NCBI GenBank assembly: GCA_026120035.1
Contig: JALRME010000012.1
Coordinates: forward strand, 1-64,000
Origin: Coleophoma eucalyptorum
Taxonomy: Eukaryota > Ascomycota > Leotiomycetes > Helotiales > Dermateaceae
Reading direction: 5' to 3'
DNA: 64,000 nt
Shown: positions 23,816 to 36,194 of the stretch, piece by piece
How positions within the stretch are numbered: position 1 is the stretch's first letter
Layout: each line of letters opens with the position of its first letter
Position numbers and translations under genes: made by a program
Notes under the pieces: model-generated
What the model was told of the DNA's origin: nothing
The model's database searches: none
The model's input: the letters and a program-made list of their open reading frames with translations, nothing else

Positions 23816-26800
23816 ATGAACGGAACCCCACGTCTGCGGTCGTCCTTTCCTTCGACTCCGGGGAGTGGACGAAGATCTCCAGAGCCACGCTCTGCCCTTC
23901 AGGATGGCCCTCGAGTACGATCTCCTCTTCCAAAACTTCCCCAAGGCACGTCCGCAAAGAGTGTGTCTAATGTACCAGTCATACCAGTGACCTTGGTTGA
24001 TGCACCAAGTCAACGAATGTATACAGTGGCAGCATATGCACTCCTCCTAGCATGGCGTCTCTACGATTGGTCTGGTCTCGTGGAGGACGACACAGAGTCT
24101 TTTTGGTTGTTTCTAAAATGGATTGCGATTGATGCCATTTTCTTATTTGGTGTACCTGAGCTTCATATCCCTTGGCTGGAGTGGTCACGGCCTGTTGTCA
24201 CGGCGCTATTTCTCTGCCACTCCGTGCTTAACGGTATGCTAATGTTCAGAATACCTGTATGTCGATGCTATCGTAAATCCAGGCAATATAGTTGACTAAC
24301 TGGCGTCTAGCTCCCAATCGAAGCCCCTCTTATTTTCTTGACCAAAACCCTCTACGATAGAGAGATTTCAATCTCGGAGAATCGCGTCAAACCTGCAAGC
24401 ATCCTGCACAATTCATCACTTATTATGGGAAAGCAGATCATTAATATTCTGCCCGAGGGGTAAGATGGCTACTCTTTGCACTTGACTATTATTCTGATTG
24501 CCACTTAGATCCGCCACGATGAACCCAAACCATCTACCATTTTGTCTGAACACCAGTCATCCGTCTATAAAACTTCCAATACACTTCAACGAGACAATTC
24601 CTGTGCAAATTGAGCTTTTGCGTATCGACCTAGACACCAACCTCAATGAAACAATTCACTTGAAGAGCAAGGAATTAAAACAATTCAAAAAGCAGATTGA
24701 GAGATCGAATACTGGATCGGGTGTGCATGTCCTAGAGTATACGGCGAAGAAGCCCGGGCTGTACAGATTGCACAGAGTTGTTGACAAATCGAATCTTGAG
24801 GTTCAACGTAGAATGTCAGATACACTGGTTGTTCCCTGCCCGAAGGCCACTGTGAAATCTGAAGCATCCGACAAATGTCTTGGTGACCTGTCAGATCTTT
24901 CAATTGAGGTCGAGGGCACGGCACCATTGAAGATTGTTTACAGTCGGACAATTAACAAGGAGGACCGCAGCTTCCACTTTCAAAGTATCCAACCTGAGAA
25001 CTTTGTATCGCCACTGCTGGGTTTCGCAGCGACGGGCCCATTAATTGTAGCTGGAAGAGACGACGTTTCATGGGCCAGACCACAGAGAGTCGTTGTGCGA
25101 CTAAATGAATCTATGACAACAGGTGGGAAGTGGCTGTATTCCATTGATGAGATTCATGACGCCACCGGGAATGTGATTAATTTTTCTTCCCGAGGCGAAG
25201 ATGGAGAACACCTGTATCCCAAAGACTCAAGCCTGGAGTATGGTTTCACCATCCATGAGCGGCCACTTGCAAGGCTTGCCGGATGTGATTCTCGAAATCC
25301 ACTTATGGTGGCTAAAGACCAGCCAACACTCTTACCAGTGAAGTTCGGTTCTCCTGGTCGTGCGACTGAAGATTCTTCACACACCATCGGCTGGAAATTT
25401 TCTCCCATCGACAGTTTGACCGCCAACGGCGATCACGGCGATCAATCAAGGAATCACGATTTCGCGGCCAAGAACATGCAGCATAGGCCTACAATAAGTG
25501 AGGCTGGTCTTTATACTCTAACTAGCGTAAAGAATAATTTCTGTGAAGGAGAGGTTAAAGAACCTGCTTCCTGTCTTCTGGTCAATCCCCCAGAGCCAGA
25601 ACTTGCAGTTACCGCTGAGAATATCCACGACAAATGTGCCGGAAACTCGATCGGCCTTTTGGTTGATCTAGACCTCATTGGAACCCCACCATTTATAGTT
25701 AGGTACGATATTATCACCAGAGGTCGTGTGCAGCAAAAACAGGTGGATGTCCAAGGACTTCGTCACCAACTGGAGCTGAAACCCAAAGATGCTGGTCATT
25801 TTAAGTACAAATTTACGAGCATAGATGATAGCGTCTATAAGGGGCATCCATTGAGCGGTAGGGGTCTGTCTTTGGAACAAGATGTCAAGCCACCTGCATC
25901 AGCCAACTTCAGGCACTCAGGCAGTGTGATTCCTGCATGTATTGAGGAGCCTATCCATGCGCAAGTGGAAATGCTTGGAGAGCAACCTTTCACGTTAGAG
26001 TACGAGCTCATTCATGATGGCAAGCGGAGGAAGGAGAAGGTTACAGGAATTGAAAATGACGTCTACGAAATCGTTACGGACCCATTGGTTAATGGTGGAG
26101 AGTATACGCTCGCTTTGGTCAGTATCCAAGACAAGACTGGCTGCAAAATCTTCTTGAACGGAGAGGTAAAAATATCTGTCAGACGCCAGCGCCCTAAGGC
26201 ATCCTTTGGCCAACTGGATGGAAAGTATAAGACGACTACAATTGAAGGAAAGAAGATACCTCTTCCCCTACGCCTGACCGGATCACCTCCATGGACAATT
26301 AAATATCGGAATCTTGACGACTCGCCCACAGCTGGTTTTATTGAGAACAAAGTGTTTTATAACAATGACATCATCAACGTGGACCACAGCGGTACTTATG
26401 AGATCCTCGAGGTCAATGATGACCAATGCCCGGGTACCGTTGATGCAAAGGCATCGCAGTTTACAGTTGACTGGCTTGCAAGACCCCGGATCAAAGTCGC
26501 CGATAATGCAGTAATTATTCCTGAGGGGGACAAATACGTCAAACGAGAAGTCTGTGAAGCAGACGTCGACACGGTGGAGATCAACCTACTAGGTAATCCC
26601 CCACATGCTCTTAGTGAGAACAAATGCTTACAACGTCTAGGTTCACCTCCTTATCATGTTAAGTATGAGGTTCATCATCGACCCGACCATGGCTCCCGTT
26701 CACTCAATGTCAAGGAGTTTGATGCAGGCCTCGGTGTTGCAACTATACCCATGGATACCAGCAAACCAGGAATATACGAGTACAAATTTACCGAGTTATC

Positions 26801-27746
26801 CGACAATCTTTATGATCATGACAAGAGAAGCTTCACACCCCTCGTGGTTCAGCAAAAGGTTTACAGTAAACCATCTGCATATTTTGCAAAGCCAGGGCAA
26901 TCTTACAAATATTGCAAGGAAGAATTAGATGGAGATGAGGTAATTCCGATCACCTTGAAAGGCGAACCACCATTTCATCTTGAGGTGGATATCAAACACC
27001 AAAATAGCGCTCGTCCGGAAACAGTCAAGGTTGCGAATATCGATTCAAATCTCTATGAATTTCGAATTCCACACCGCGTTCTCTCCTTGGGTGTTCACCA
27101 AGTCAGTGTGCGGAAGGTTCGTGACGCACATGGCTGTCAGCAAAAGACTGAATTCGGCGCTCCTCATGTTCAAGTTCAAGTTTACGATATACCAACAATC
27201 TACCCCTTGGATTCGCGCACGGATTACTGTGTTGGAGACAGAATTTCCTACACACTTTCCGGAACGGCACCTTTCGAGATCTTCTATACATTTGAAGGTG
27301 TCCAGAGAAAGGCCAAATCGCCAAACACGAATTTCAAGCGTATAGCTGAAAAGCCGGGAAACTTCACCATTACTGCGGTGTCTGATAAGGCAAGCGACTG
27401 CAGAGCTCGGACTGATATTACCAAGATCATTCACGAGATGCCAAGTGTGAAGATCAGTAAGGGAAGGCAGGTTGAGGTTGACATACATGAAGGTGGCGAG
27501 GCAGAAATCCTATTTGAATTTTGGGGAACTCCTCCCTTTGAATTTACATATACTCGCAGCACGAACGCGAGAAAAGGTCAAAAGTCTCAGGTGCTCGAAA
27601 CGAGGCACGAGATCTCGTACGAGCACACCAAATCGATTCAATCATCTCAAGAGGGCACTTATGAGGTTGTGGCCATCAAGGACAGATTCTGTGCCTTTTC
27701 GACTCAGCGAGTCGAGAGTAAGGGTCAGAAACTCCTCCAATATTGA
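23816..27746 (+). CDS. POM152: Nucleoporin Pom152 (membrane-ring glycoprotein)
   Basis: Integral pore-membrane nucleoporin that forms the lumenal ring of the nuclear pore complex. Three exons (23816-24256, 24311-24459, 24509-27746) give 1275 residues, within the usual range (yeast 1337). A short Ser/Pro/Arg-rich nuclear/cytosolic head is followed by hydrophobic segments ([47 protein letters not shown]). The rest is lumenal and made of repeated Ig-like cadherin-type domains, recognisable by recurring motifs such as [66 protein letters not shown] and [11 protein letters not shown]. NxS/T sequons occur, as for a glycoprotein. Start chosen at 23816; the next upstream ATG (23811) is out of frame. 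Confidence 0.95.
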
Positions 27747-27879
27747 TCTGTTCCTGGGTGATCAGGGTTTATTGCATCAGCGCGGCGTTTGGTTTGGAAT
27801 TAGTAAAGACAGCTCTATTGTATATCAAGCAATGTATTGATACCAAAAATAACAATGTTTCATTTGTAGATAAGTAACG

Positions 27880-28947
27880 CTACTTGGCATCGTTGCTTTC
27901 CTCGTCTCTTACATGCCGCTGCAGGTCTTTTAAATACTCTACAGGGAATCTATACCGTCTCCCCTTATTCCAATTTAACCCCCAATTGATCTCTCCAGCA
28001 TCAACTCTTTTTGGCTGCAACGGCCGTAGGCCTTCCAGAACCTCCTTCTTCTGCTCCCAAGTATATGTTTGTGAGGGCTCCTGCCAGCTTATGACCAGCG
28101 TTTGGATATCCGCATCGGCCAGCCACTTTCTTGCTTTCTTAACCCCTTTTGATACTTCCGTCAGCCGAGCTTCCTTCTCAACGTCTCCAGGCTTGTTATG
28201 CCTCTTCTCACAGCCAAGATGGATGGATATATGGAGATGCCGAATGGCAGCTTTAATTGCAGGAGAGAGAATCAATGGTGACCGCGCCGTCTTATGCACC
28301 CAGACATTGTAGTCAATCTTGATATAGACCACCTGAGACGGAGCCCCATAGAAGATAGGAAGAGCCTCGTCATGTACCTGGCGCGATACGAGGAGAATGG
28401 CAGGAGGAAAGACTTGGGTGAGTTGAAGATGGTTCTGAAGTTGCCGCGGGTGAGGACCCCGCACTGGGTGGTCTTTCGGAGGTGGTAGGAGATGGGAATA
28501 GATCAGCTCACGGATCTCGACCGGCAGCGTTAAGAACTTTGGTAGAACGTTAGGAGCAAAGGCCTCCTGGGGACTTGGTTCGGGAAGACACGTAGGAAAG
28601 GCATATGGATTCTGAGCGTACTGCTGGAGAGCGAGAAAGTAGCTCCGGAGGTCTGCCTTCGCAAGCGAATAAATAGTGTCTTCTGGCAGATGTACAATCT
28701 TCTGTATACTGGGCAGGGGCTTTGGATTCGAAAGAGAGGTTGTGCTTGGAGACTTGCAAAGCCGTTTGGCTGGAGATGCCGCTGCTCTGGGACTTGAGGC
28801 TTGGAGAGGACGCTTCGGAGGCTCCTGGGACGGTGAGGCCATGTCTTCTTCGGTATCTTTCCTATTGCAATGATTCAGAGGTGACGGCAGCTGCGGTGAC
28901 CAAGCCTTGACGCTGCTGGATGGGATTCGAATAGATGGTTGGAGCAT
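27880..28947 (-). CDS. 2EXR/F-box-like protein of unknown function
   Basis: An intronless reading frame of 355 residues from the ATG at 28947, or 320 from the in-frame ATG at 28842; I cannot decide between them. The N terminus is Ser/Pro/Lys-rich with a basic patch (SPAKRLCKS). The core contains LPKFLTLPVEIRELIYSHLL, followed by AILLVSRQVHDEALPIFYGA. This is the pattern of the 2EXR family, whose fold resembles an F-box-like helix and which is abundant in filamentous ascomycetes; functions are largely unknown. The remainder includes a conserved-looking HLHISIHLGCEKRH and a tryptophan-rich end (EINWGLNWNKGRRYRFPVEY). Converges on POM152 with a gap of 133 bp. Confidence 0.8.
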   Translation of the reverse strand: MLQPSIRIPSSSVKAWSPQLPSPLNHCNRKDTEEDMASPSQEPPKRPLQASSPRAAASPAKRLCKSPSTTSLSNPKPLPSIQKIVHLPEDTIYSLAKADLRSYFLALQQYAQNPYAFPTCLPEPSPQEAFAPNVLPKFLTLPVEIRELIYSHLLPPPKDHPVRGPHPRQLQNHLQLTQVFPPAILLVSRQVHDEALPIFYGAPSQVVYIKIDYNVWVHKTARSPLILSPAIKAAIRHLHISIHLGCEKRHNKPGDVEKEARLTEVSKGVKKARKWLADADIQTLVISWQEPSQTYTWEQKKEVLEGLRPLQPKRVDAGEINWGLNWNKGRRYRFPVEYLKDLQRHVRDEESNDAK

Positions 28948-29645
28948 TTGGTCGTCTCGACCGTCTCGCTCGCCTTTCCGCCTGAGCACTCTTGTGAACC
29001 TAAAACAATGCCCAACTCCAGAGATCAGATAAGATTAGATAAACACACTTACCGTGCTTGCTCATGGTAAACATGCTCTCACACATCTGGCCTTTTCACA
29101 CGTACTCGATCATAAGGTCAGATGTCACGCTTCAGCAGGTCAGATCTGGCGACTGAACATGAATGAGGTTGCTGCTCAACCAGGAGGCGAGGGGGATGGT
29201 ACCTTACTTTTGCCTATGCCCGAAGGGACAAGGGATGGGATGTGACGTCCCACAATTCATTTTGCCTTGATAGTGCTCGCTACAGGCTGGACATTGCGAA
29301 TACTGGCGCACGACAGCAACATTCTCTGTTTTACGGATTCGAATTTTCAATTATCCTCATCATCATGATCCAAGCTTCTGGTAATACTTCCAAGGGTTAT
29401 GACTTCACGGTTTGAGGGTGCTTGGTCAACAATCAGATTATCTTGTCATTAATCTTTACCGTGTACTTGTGATGAGCACAACGCGTTTCATTCCGATCCT
29501 GCACCATTTTTGTTTCTTAGAAAGGTATCGCCAGATCACAGCCGCCAGTGACGCTATTTATCCATTATGCTGTGTTCCTCTTGCGACATGCTGAATCTCC
29601 CGCCGATTGTCCTCTGCATGGTCTCAAGATACAGGCTCGTGTTAT
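28948..29645. other. Intergenic between tandem minus genes
   Basis: 698 bp with the promoter of the 2EXR gene and the 3' flank of CHO1. No gene or repeat supported. Confidence 0.5.
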
Positions 29646-30561
29646 CTAGGGTTTGGGAATATGAATGGTCTTGCTAGTCATCATGCAGCCGCTAAGCAGA
29701 AACAAGCCTACAACTGGATGAAACTCGAACGTAGTACCAGTGAACCAAGTGCCAAAAGGAATTTCCTCGAGAATCCATCCTTTCGATACCCAATACGCCA
29801 TCAGTGCAGCAATTGATAGAGAGGTTGGGATTGGTGTGCCCTCAAAATACTTGCTCTTTCCAGTCGCGTCCTTGGGCACATTTCCAACAGTGACATTGAA
29901 TCTAGCCAGTCGAGTAAGTCCGCAGAGGACGAAGAATGTGAGGAAGAGATGATCCAAAGGTGTTCGAATACCGATTGCAAAAGCTGCGGCAGCTGGCGAG
30001 ACCCCAAACGAGATCTACCTAATATTAGCACATATCTCCCAATGGGAGTCGCTCTTCAAGCTTCACAACATACTAGATCTGCCAAAGAGTCCAATTCCTG
30101 GCCCATCAAACTGCTCTTCTTCCTCCACCGTGCAACCTTACCATCCATGAAATCGAAGAAGAGTCCAAACGGCATGAAAGCCAATGCAGCCCAGAGGTTA
30201 CCGTAACTAGCAGGATCCCCTAGGCAATACCGCATCGATGAGAAGACAGACATAACGCCGCAGAACCCTGTTACAAAGGGGATTTAGCAAGGCGCACAAT
30301 ACTGAGAGCGCAACGAGTTGTGCCTTACCATTTAGTTCCGTGATCAAGTCAGCAAGATGTAATGCTTTGATCATGGAGAAATGACCAGTGTCACCGGACA
30401 ACAAGATCTTCTGCTTATCTTGAGCTGCTTCCATGTCAGTGTATAGATCTGCCACAAGGAAGCGTACTGAGTAACAGTTACGAGAGTGGCATACGCGGTT
30501 CTGTGGCAGTCATGTCTTTCGGTGAGCCGTTGATGGCGTTGGTGCTGGAACGTTTCGACAT
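29646..30561 (-). CDS. CHO1: CDP-diacylglycerol-serine O-phosphatidyltransferase (phosphatidylserine synthase)
   Basis: Makes phosphatidylserine from CDP-diacylglycerol and serine in the ER membrane, the first step of the de novo route to PE and PC. Four exons (30561-30495, 30448-30329, 30267-30074, 30014-29646) give 249 residues. The CDP-alcohol phosphotransferase signature D-G-x2-A-R-x8-G-x3-D-x3-D is intact, running from FMDGKVARW to QELDSLAD. Conserved blocks include [34 protein letters not shown] and [18 protein letters not shown]. Several hydrophobic segments ([38 protein letters not shown]) are membrane spans. The first intron's acceptor at 30449 leaves a 46-nt intron; an earlier acceptor would make it too short. 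Confidence 0.94.
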
Positions 30562-31317
30562 CTTACGCAGAGTTGGTTTCGAGAGATGGTGAGTGAACAG
30601 TGCACAAGATGGTTATAGAGTATCTCTCAGAAATTGCAGAGAGAGGGAGGCGAAGAGATGGGAGATTGGAAGCACCTCAGTTGTTGTTTAGGTACAGCAA
30701 TTATGCAAGTACAGCAATCCTGGAAAGCTGAAAGCCCTGCGTCATTCACCTAACAGTAGCGCCACAAAAGGCGCCAAGCCACACACAGAGCCACACAACC
30801 ACGCCCAACCACGCCCAACCATACTCCTGCACTTGCTCCAACTACACAAAGAATCTCTTGCTCGAAGGATCAAAGGTGAGAAGGATTGTTATGTGCAAGT
30901 TGAGAAGGAAAGTGTCGTTGTATGTGAAGTCAACAGATGTTTTATGCTTGCTTCGTTTCTGTTATTGACACAGCAAACTGTTTATATACAAGCCTGGATA
31001 AAGCCTGGCACTTGCCCCTATCTACTACCAACAATGATCGAACTCTCAACCCCATGAGTAACTTGGGCGAGACAGCCCCGCCGAACACGACTGACCACTG
31101 TGGCCGATTTAATGTACTCTGCTTCCCATTACCTTCAACGCACCAATTTTCCTGTCATGCGGTGTTGTGAAGCTGTGTGTCTCCTAAAAGCTTATACCGC
31201 GCAAGATCTGCAACCATCCAACATTAATGCTTCCCCTTTTACCAACATGCTCCGTATGTCGATTATTCGTCTTTGAGAGACTATTAAAAAGTACAATTAA
31301 ACACTGGCGAGCGCCTT
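30562..31317. other. Intergenic, CHO1 promoter side
   Basis: 756 bp, upstream of CHO1 and downstream of the metallopeptidase gene. Contains a short tandem repeat CACGCCCAAC twice near 30802-30822. No gene supported. Confidence 0.5.
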
Positions 31318-33792
31318 TCATCTTGTGATGATTATCGAAAATCCATCGATCCATGCTGCACAAGATCCTGAAATGCCTGCAATTCCATAGCCTCTAGGTG
31401 GTATCAATGTGTGTCTGGAGAAGTTAGTGTAATTTTGCGAGCGAGGAGGATATGGTACTAACCCAGAGCCGCCAACAGCATTTCCAAAGACGGGCGATTT
31501 TCGTCCCAAACTCGTCAAGATCTGGATCCCGTCAATCCAGAAACCGGCACGAACATAAAAGCCTGTGATATACTCTCCGCGTCGTGTATCTAGTATGACT
31601 CGTAAGTATATTGTCTTGCCAGAGCGTCTTGAGCACATACCTAAATTGAATTCACTGCCTCCTGGAGCACCTCCTCTCTTTCCAAATAGCTGGCTTGTGG
31701 TATCTTCGTAGAAGAACTCAATGCCATCCAAAGCGAACCCATGGTAGACTTTCACTTGGACAAGAAGTTTAGTCTGTTCTATCGTGCTGTGGAAAATTAT
31801 CTCCTCGGCTTGAGAGCCTTCCATTTGCGACAATCCCAACTTGCTTCCCTTGAAAGCCAGCGATCCACTGGGAAGCTTTATTCGCGAAGCTTTAGACGTA
31901 AGTAGAGCAAAATCCACTATTTCATGGCTGCCACCACCAAAGGCTTTGACGATGACCTTCAGCCTTGATTTTCTTTTCTCCTCAGGAAGGCGATTGCGAA
32001 GTTCTTGCTCCGTTAACACAACCTGCCGCTGTACCGGCCCATTACCATTTCCATCACCAAATTCCTGCCAGGTGTGACAGAGTTCGTCATCATCCGTAAA
32101 TATCTCAAGATAGGATACTCCTGTTGCAGCAGTTACTAATATGCTGTTTTCGACAGGCCATACTTGAACAGTATCGTCTGGATTCAGCGGTGGATCAGTT
32201 GGAAGTCGGAAGCAAGGGTGTGACCGAAATCTTAAACAGTCGAGGCGGTGCCAACCACATTCATCCTTCTGCAGAACTAGCCCTCCCTTCGATTTTGTTC
32301 TCGTTGAGTACGGCTCCCTGGTTGTGAAAGAACGGTTAAAAGTTACATAATCTCTAAGCATGACACCACTCTCTTGGTGAGGGCACCCGAACAAGTGTCC
32401 AGTCTCATGAAGATGTGCACCAATTCCAATATTGGCAGCTTCCCAATTGCTACCGGACTCATTGCAGTCATTGGCAACATATTCCACATCGGTTGGCGTA
32501 CAATCAGTAAACGCTGGAACGACTTCTTCTAAACTTGAAGGATAGCTCTGCAGAGCTTGCGAACCAAAGATGGCCAGTTGGATGTCTCCACCACCGCCTC
32601 CAAGAGCAGCATGCCCAGTAATGGTCTTGGCAGTTTTGTCCCAGTGGGCGTCAAGCAAGAGGACAGAAACATATTGCTTCTGTCCTGGCATCGGTTTGAA
32701 GTAATCCTTCACAGCATCGCTAGCAATCTGGAAAAGTTCTCCATTTCGTTTGGCGTTGGGGTTTTGCTGTGCAAGATCTAGGTCTCGGATTTCTGCAACT
32801 GTCTTGGAACTTCGCACAACATGTATCTTTGCCTCGCTCCTCATGGTCCCTGTTTCACGATCTCTGTAATTGGAAGTGCCCGACACCCACTCCTCCTCCA
32901 TTCTGAAAACTCTCCTACCTAGCTTGTTTCGAAACATTTGCTCCGCGGTAAAGGCCTGCCAAAGGTAGGCTGCCATTCTGAACTTCCTTATTGCTGTTTC
33001 GAGATCATTTCCTTCCTTTTCAATACGGGCAGGAACGGCATCAAAGGTGCCTGGAGAGTCTTTACCAAGAAGTATGACTAGTTGGAGAGGAGGCGCAGAT
33101 AATGGTGGTAGCATGTGAAGTGTCATATAGGAGGAATGGATCGGGTTCGAAGTGTTGCTGTTTGCAAGCTTGGGAGACGTGAAGTCAAATCTCAATCGAT
33201 TGGGGCCAGGGGACAGATAGACCAAGGCTTTAAAGTGCGATTCCGACACCGGCCAATATGTTGGGGGAAAGCCATCATCTAGTCTGCTCACAGTCAAATT
33301 GCCATCTAAGGCTTGCGTTACTGGATCAGCGACAGTGCCATATATGAGCAACACCTTCTGGTACACCTGTCTGGAGAGTCAGTGACTAATTTTCACAACG
33401 AAGGGTCTTGAGAACAGTACCCAGGTATTTTCCGAAATTGAGAGGATTCGTGGGGCGTATTGGGAGGTGGGTAAGGTGCTTTTGATATTAGGAGATGGAA
33501 AGCCAAGTCCAGACATCCCCGATACGCTGTACCTATTGTTCTGCGCCGTAGCAATGGTCGGGCGACCCAGTTTCTCCCCTAGAACCTGTAGGTTGGAGGC
33601 AGAGCTCGAGTGGAGGAGAATCGGGGGAGTGTTGGAACCTGAGTTTAGGGTGGAGGTGGATTTCGCAGCCGGAACAGATCCATTAATGGTGCCATTGCTC
33701 GAATCTGTTGATCGTTCCGTCTTGTCTGTCCTGTCTGTCCTGAAGCTTGCCTTAGAACGCCTCCGAATATCTTTGAGAAAGGCAGGGGCCAT
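31318..33792 (-). CDS. Zinc metallopeptidase with C-terminal jacalin-like domain (YIL108W family)
   Basis: Putative zinc-dependent peptidase of the family of yeast YIL108W. Four exons (33792-33421, 33366-31641, 31589-31463, 31414-31318) encode 773 residues. A Ser/Thr-rich, presumably disordered head (1-120) is followed by a beta-rich region (VYQKVLLIYGTVADPVTQAL). The metal site is HETGHLFGCPHQESGVMLRD at about residues 455-475, an HExxHxxGxxH motif with metzincin-like spacing. The C-terminal 160 residues resemble jacalin lectin repeats (GFALDGIEFFYED, EYITGFYVRAGFWIDGIQIL, GYGIAGISGSCAAWIDGFSI). No signal peptide is visible, so it is likely cytosolic. The last two introns are 51 and 48 nt, divisible by three and free of stops. 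Substrate unknown. Confidence 0.88.
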
Positions 33793-36194
33793 GACACATC
33801 GCAGAATGACAACAGGAGCGCGACAAAAGTGTCAATGGGAAAGACGGATTGGTCGTCGCCGTCGCCGAGATCGAATTGAGCGAATTGAGTTGAGTTGGAC
33901 GGCTATGAAGAAGAAATGTGCTAATGGGGGGTGTGGGTGTTCCTATCAAACGCAACACTGTAGCAGTAAGCAAGTATCAGGAGGCTGGCAGGCTGGGCAG
34001 TCGTAGAGTGGGTTCGCTTTTTATTTTAGGGAACAATGACGCACCGAGATAACGACCGTCCAGTAAGTAAGCTGCGCAAGCGTCTTCTACTGTAGCAAGT
34101 GTACAGTGCTGGAATAGCGATCGTGCTCAAGAAAAGATTTTGAGCGAGACCATGGGGGAACAAGAAGTACTTCGTTCAGAATTTGAAATGTGGATCGCAA
34201 TTGAGATGGAGGATTGTGAGACTGGGAAAGGGACGTTGTTGACAATGGGAAATTACCCTAGGTTTGACCAGGTCGGCAAAGCGAAGGCTAAGTAAGTCGA
34301 GGCAACACAACACAGTGGAAGTGACTAGGCGTGCCCAGCGATTGTGGTCAAAGAAAACGACAGTGCAGTAAGAGACCGAGGAGCGTAATTGTGCTTGTCG
34401 GAGGTGATATTGGTGGTGATGGTAGTAGTGGTGGTGGATGCTTTGGGATGGAAGGAAACGGAAGAAGAGGTGAGATTGGGGATTGGAGTTGGAACTGGAC
34501 AGCGACTGCTAAGGCGAAGGAAGAGTCGAAGGTTCAGGGAACAGGAATTAGTGTGGAGCTGTTCTTGACCGTGCAGTGAGTGGTGTTCGTATCATACAAA
34601 GGAAGGCCTTTGGACTCTTTCGTACTTACATAACCTGACCTGTTCCTGGTGTTATGGTCTGTGGTCGGTGGTCGGTGGTCGGTGGTCCACCGGGTGGTTG
34701 GTGGTCTGCACACAGTGTACACAGTGTACAGAGGTCGGGTAGTTCCGCAGTGTAAGCCCACCAGTGTTATCCTCTCACACCGACCGTAGTGCGCATCTCA
34801 GTTACGAGTTAGGCCGGACTCAGGACTGGAGGACTCAGTCCGAACTCAGGAGCCATAATCCAAGGCAGATAACAGGCAGGTCTTGCTTTGCAGGATGGAT
34901 GTGGGTGTGGGGTCCACTTACTTTTGCAGCCGGCATTAATCCTGCGCGCAACGGCAGTGGCGGGTGGCCGAAGTGAACAGCAGGCGTGCAGAGAGAGGAA
35001 TGCCACATGCATGCGAAATGGGATTCTGAAATACCGTGAGATCTTTCGTTTCAACACGCGGCCAATCAGCAGGAGGACATGCGGCAAGGCCATCCTTAGA
35101 GCAGCATGAGAGCACACCCTTCCGATCGAGGCAGACAGGCTGAAGGATAATAGTACAGAAAACAAGGCAGGTCGCTCGTATGGGTCCGAGTAGATTGAGC
35201 AAGGCAGCGCTCGTTAAAAATCCCAGAGGCCAAACATCTATGCACAATTTGAAGCAAGTGCCACCCCATTTATTCACTTGCCTTCGGTTCTGCTGCTAGC
35301 GCTATATAAGACAGAAAGACAGTTGCGGAGGGAGGTCTTACGTTCTGGTTTCGAAGACACGGCTATGTAGCCAGTGGTGGCTCGTCGAACCCCGACAATA
35401 ATGAGACCGATTTACAGACTTTCTAATGCAAGGGCTTGAGGTGTGATAAGGCAGGCAAGGTATGGTGCTGTGAGATTTGCCAGGAACAAAATCGTTTTTT
35501 TCCCTCACTTCCTCACCTTTTTACTCTCGTGGTCTCCGTTCTGACAGGTTTCCCGGATCGGGGATCGACTGCGTGCTCTTTTATATCTTGCGCACTCTTG
35601 GAGGCACAAGACGACACAGTCCCTTTGAGCCGTTACTATCACATTGAAGTCCTAAAAGCAAGATTAGTTTGAATAAACAAATCTTCACGCCATACGTGAT
35701 ACCATAATTCAAAGCACGCACGTCATGTGCAGACGGACAACTAGTAATCTAGTAATGCACTGTAAGATGGCTGTATTCGCAGGGATTCGCATACTTGACG
35801 CCTCGCTCACTCTCGCTTTGGGCAACGAAGAGCACCAGCGAGACTCCGCGCCATTCTTTTGACCCAGCGACGCCTTTGTCATCTTGGACGACAAAGCACC
35901 ACCAATACCTAACAACTTCTGCTCTCCATTGATCTCTTTTCCGGCGACCTCTTCTCCCACAATCATAAAGCACCGCAGAGCACCCGAGATTGAAGCGCAC
36001 GTTAGCTTGCAGCGGCTCGATTAGACGCCAATACCACCCTGCACTCCTTTTGAGCCTTGAAGGAGGTTGAGCGAGCCACACCACCAGACCAGAGCACATT
36101 CCTGTTGAACGACCGTCCCCGACATTCATCAATTGTGCTATTACGAAAGCCAGAACCGCAGACGCTGGCAGGTTCGGTGGGGAAAATCTTGACC
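33793..36194. other. Long divergent intergenic (metallopeptidase/Whi5-like)
   Basis: 2.4 kb without a supportable gene. It holds both promoters, a GT-rich stretch near 34410-34440, a tandem of GGTCGGT units at 34661-34690, and the direct repeat ACACAGTGT/ACACAGTGTAC just after it. Short ORFs on both strands (for example 34809-35165 minus) have no family features. The length is notable against the 300-700 bp typical elsewhere in the window. Confidence 0.5.
34661..34730. repeat. GGTCGGT tandem and ACACAGTGT repeat
   Basis: GTGGTCGGTGGTCGGTGGTC, three tandem units, followed by GGTTGGTGGTCTG and then two copies of ACACAGTGT. A related GTGGTCGGTGGTCTGTGGT occurs at about 56130-56150. Confidence 0.7.

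Noticed and set aside
34809..35165. 118-codon minus ORF in the long intergenic region before the Whi5-like gene
   Set aside because: Cys/Arg/Pro-rich random composition and no motif.
35350..35400. Possible tRNA B-box (GTCGAACCCC)
   Set aside because: No matching A box, acceptor stem or cloverleaf could be drawn around it.
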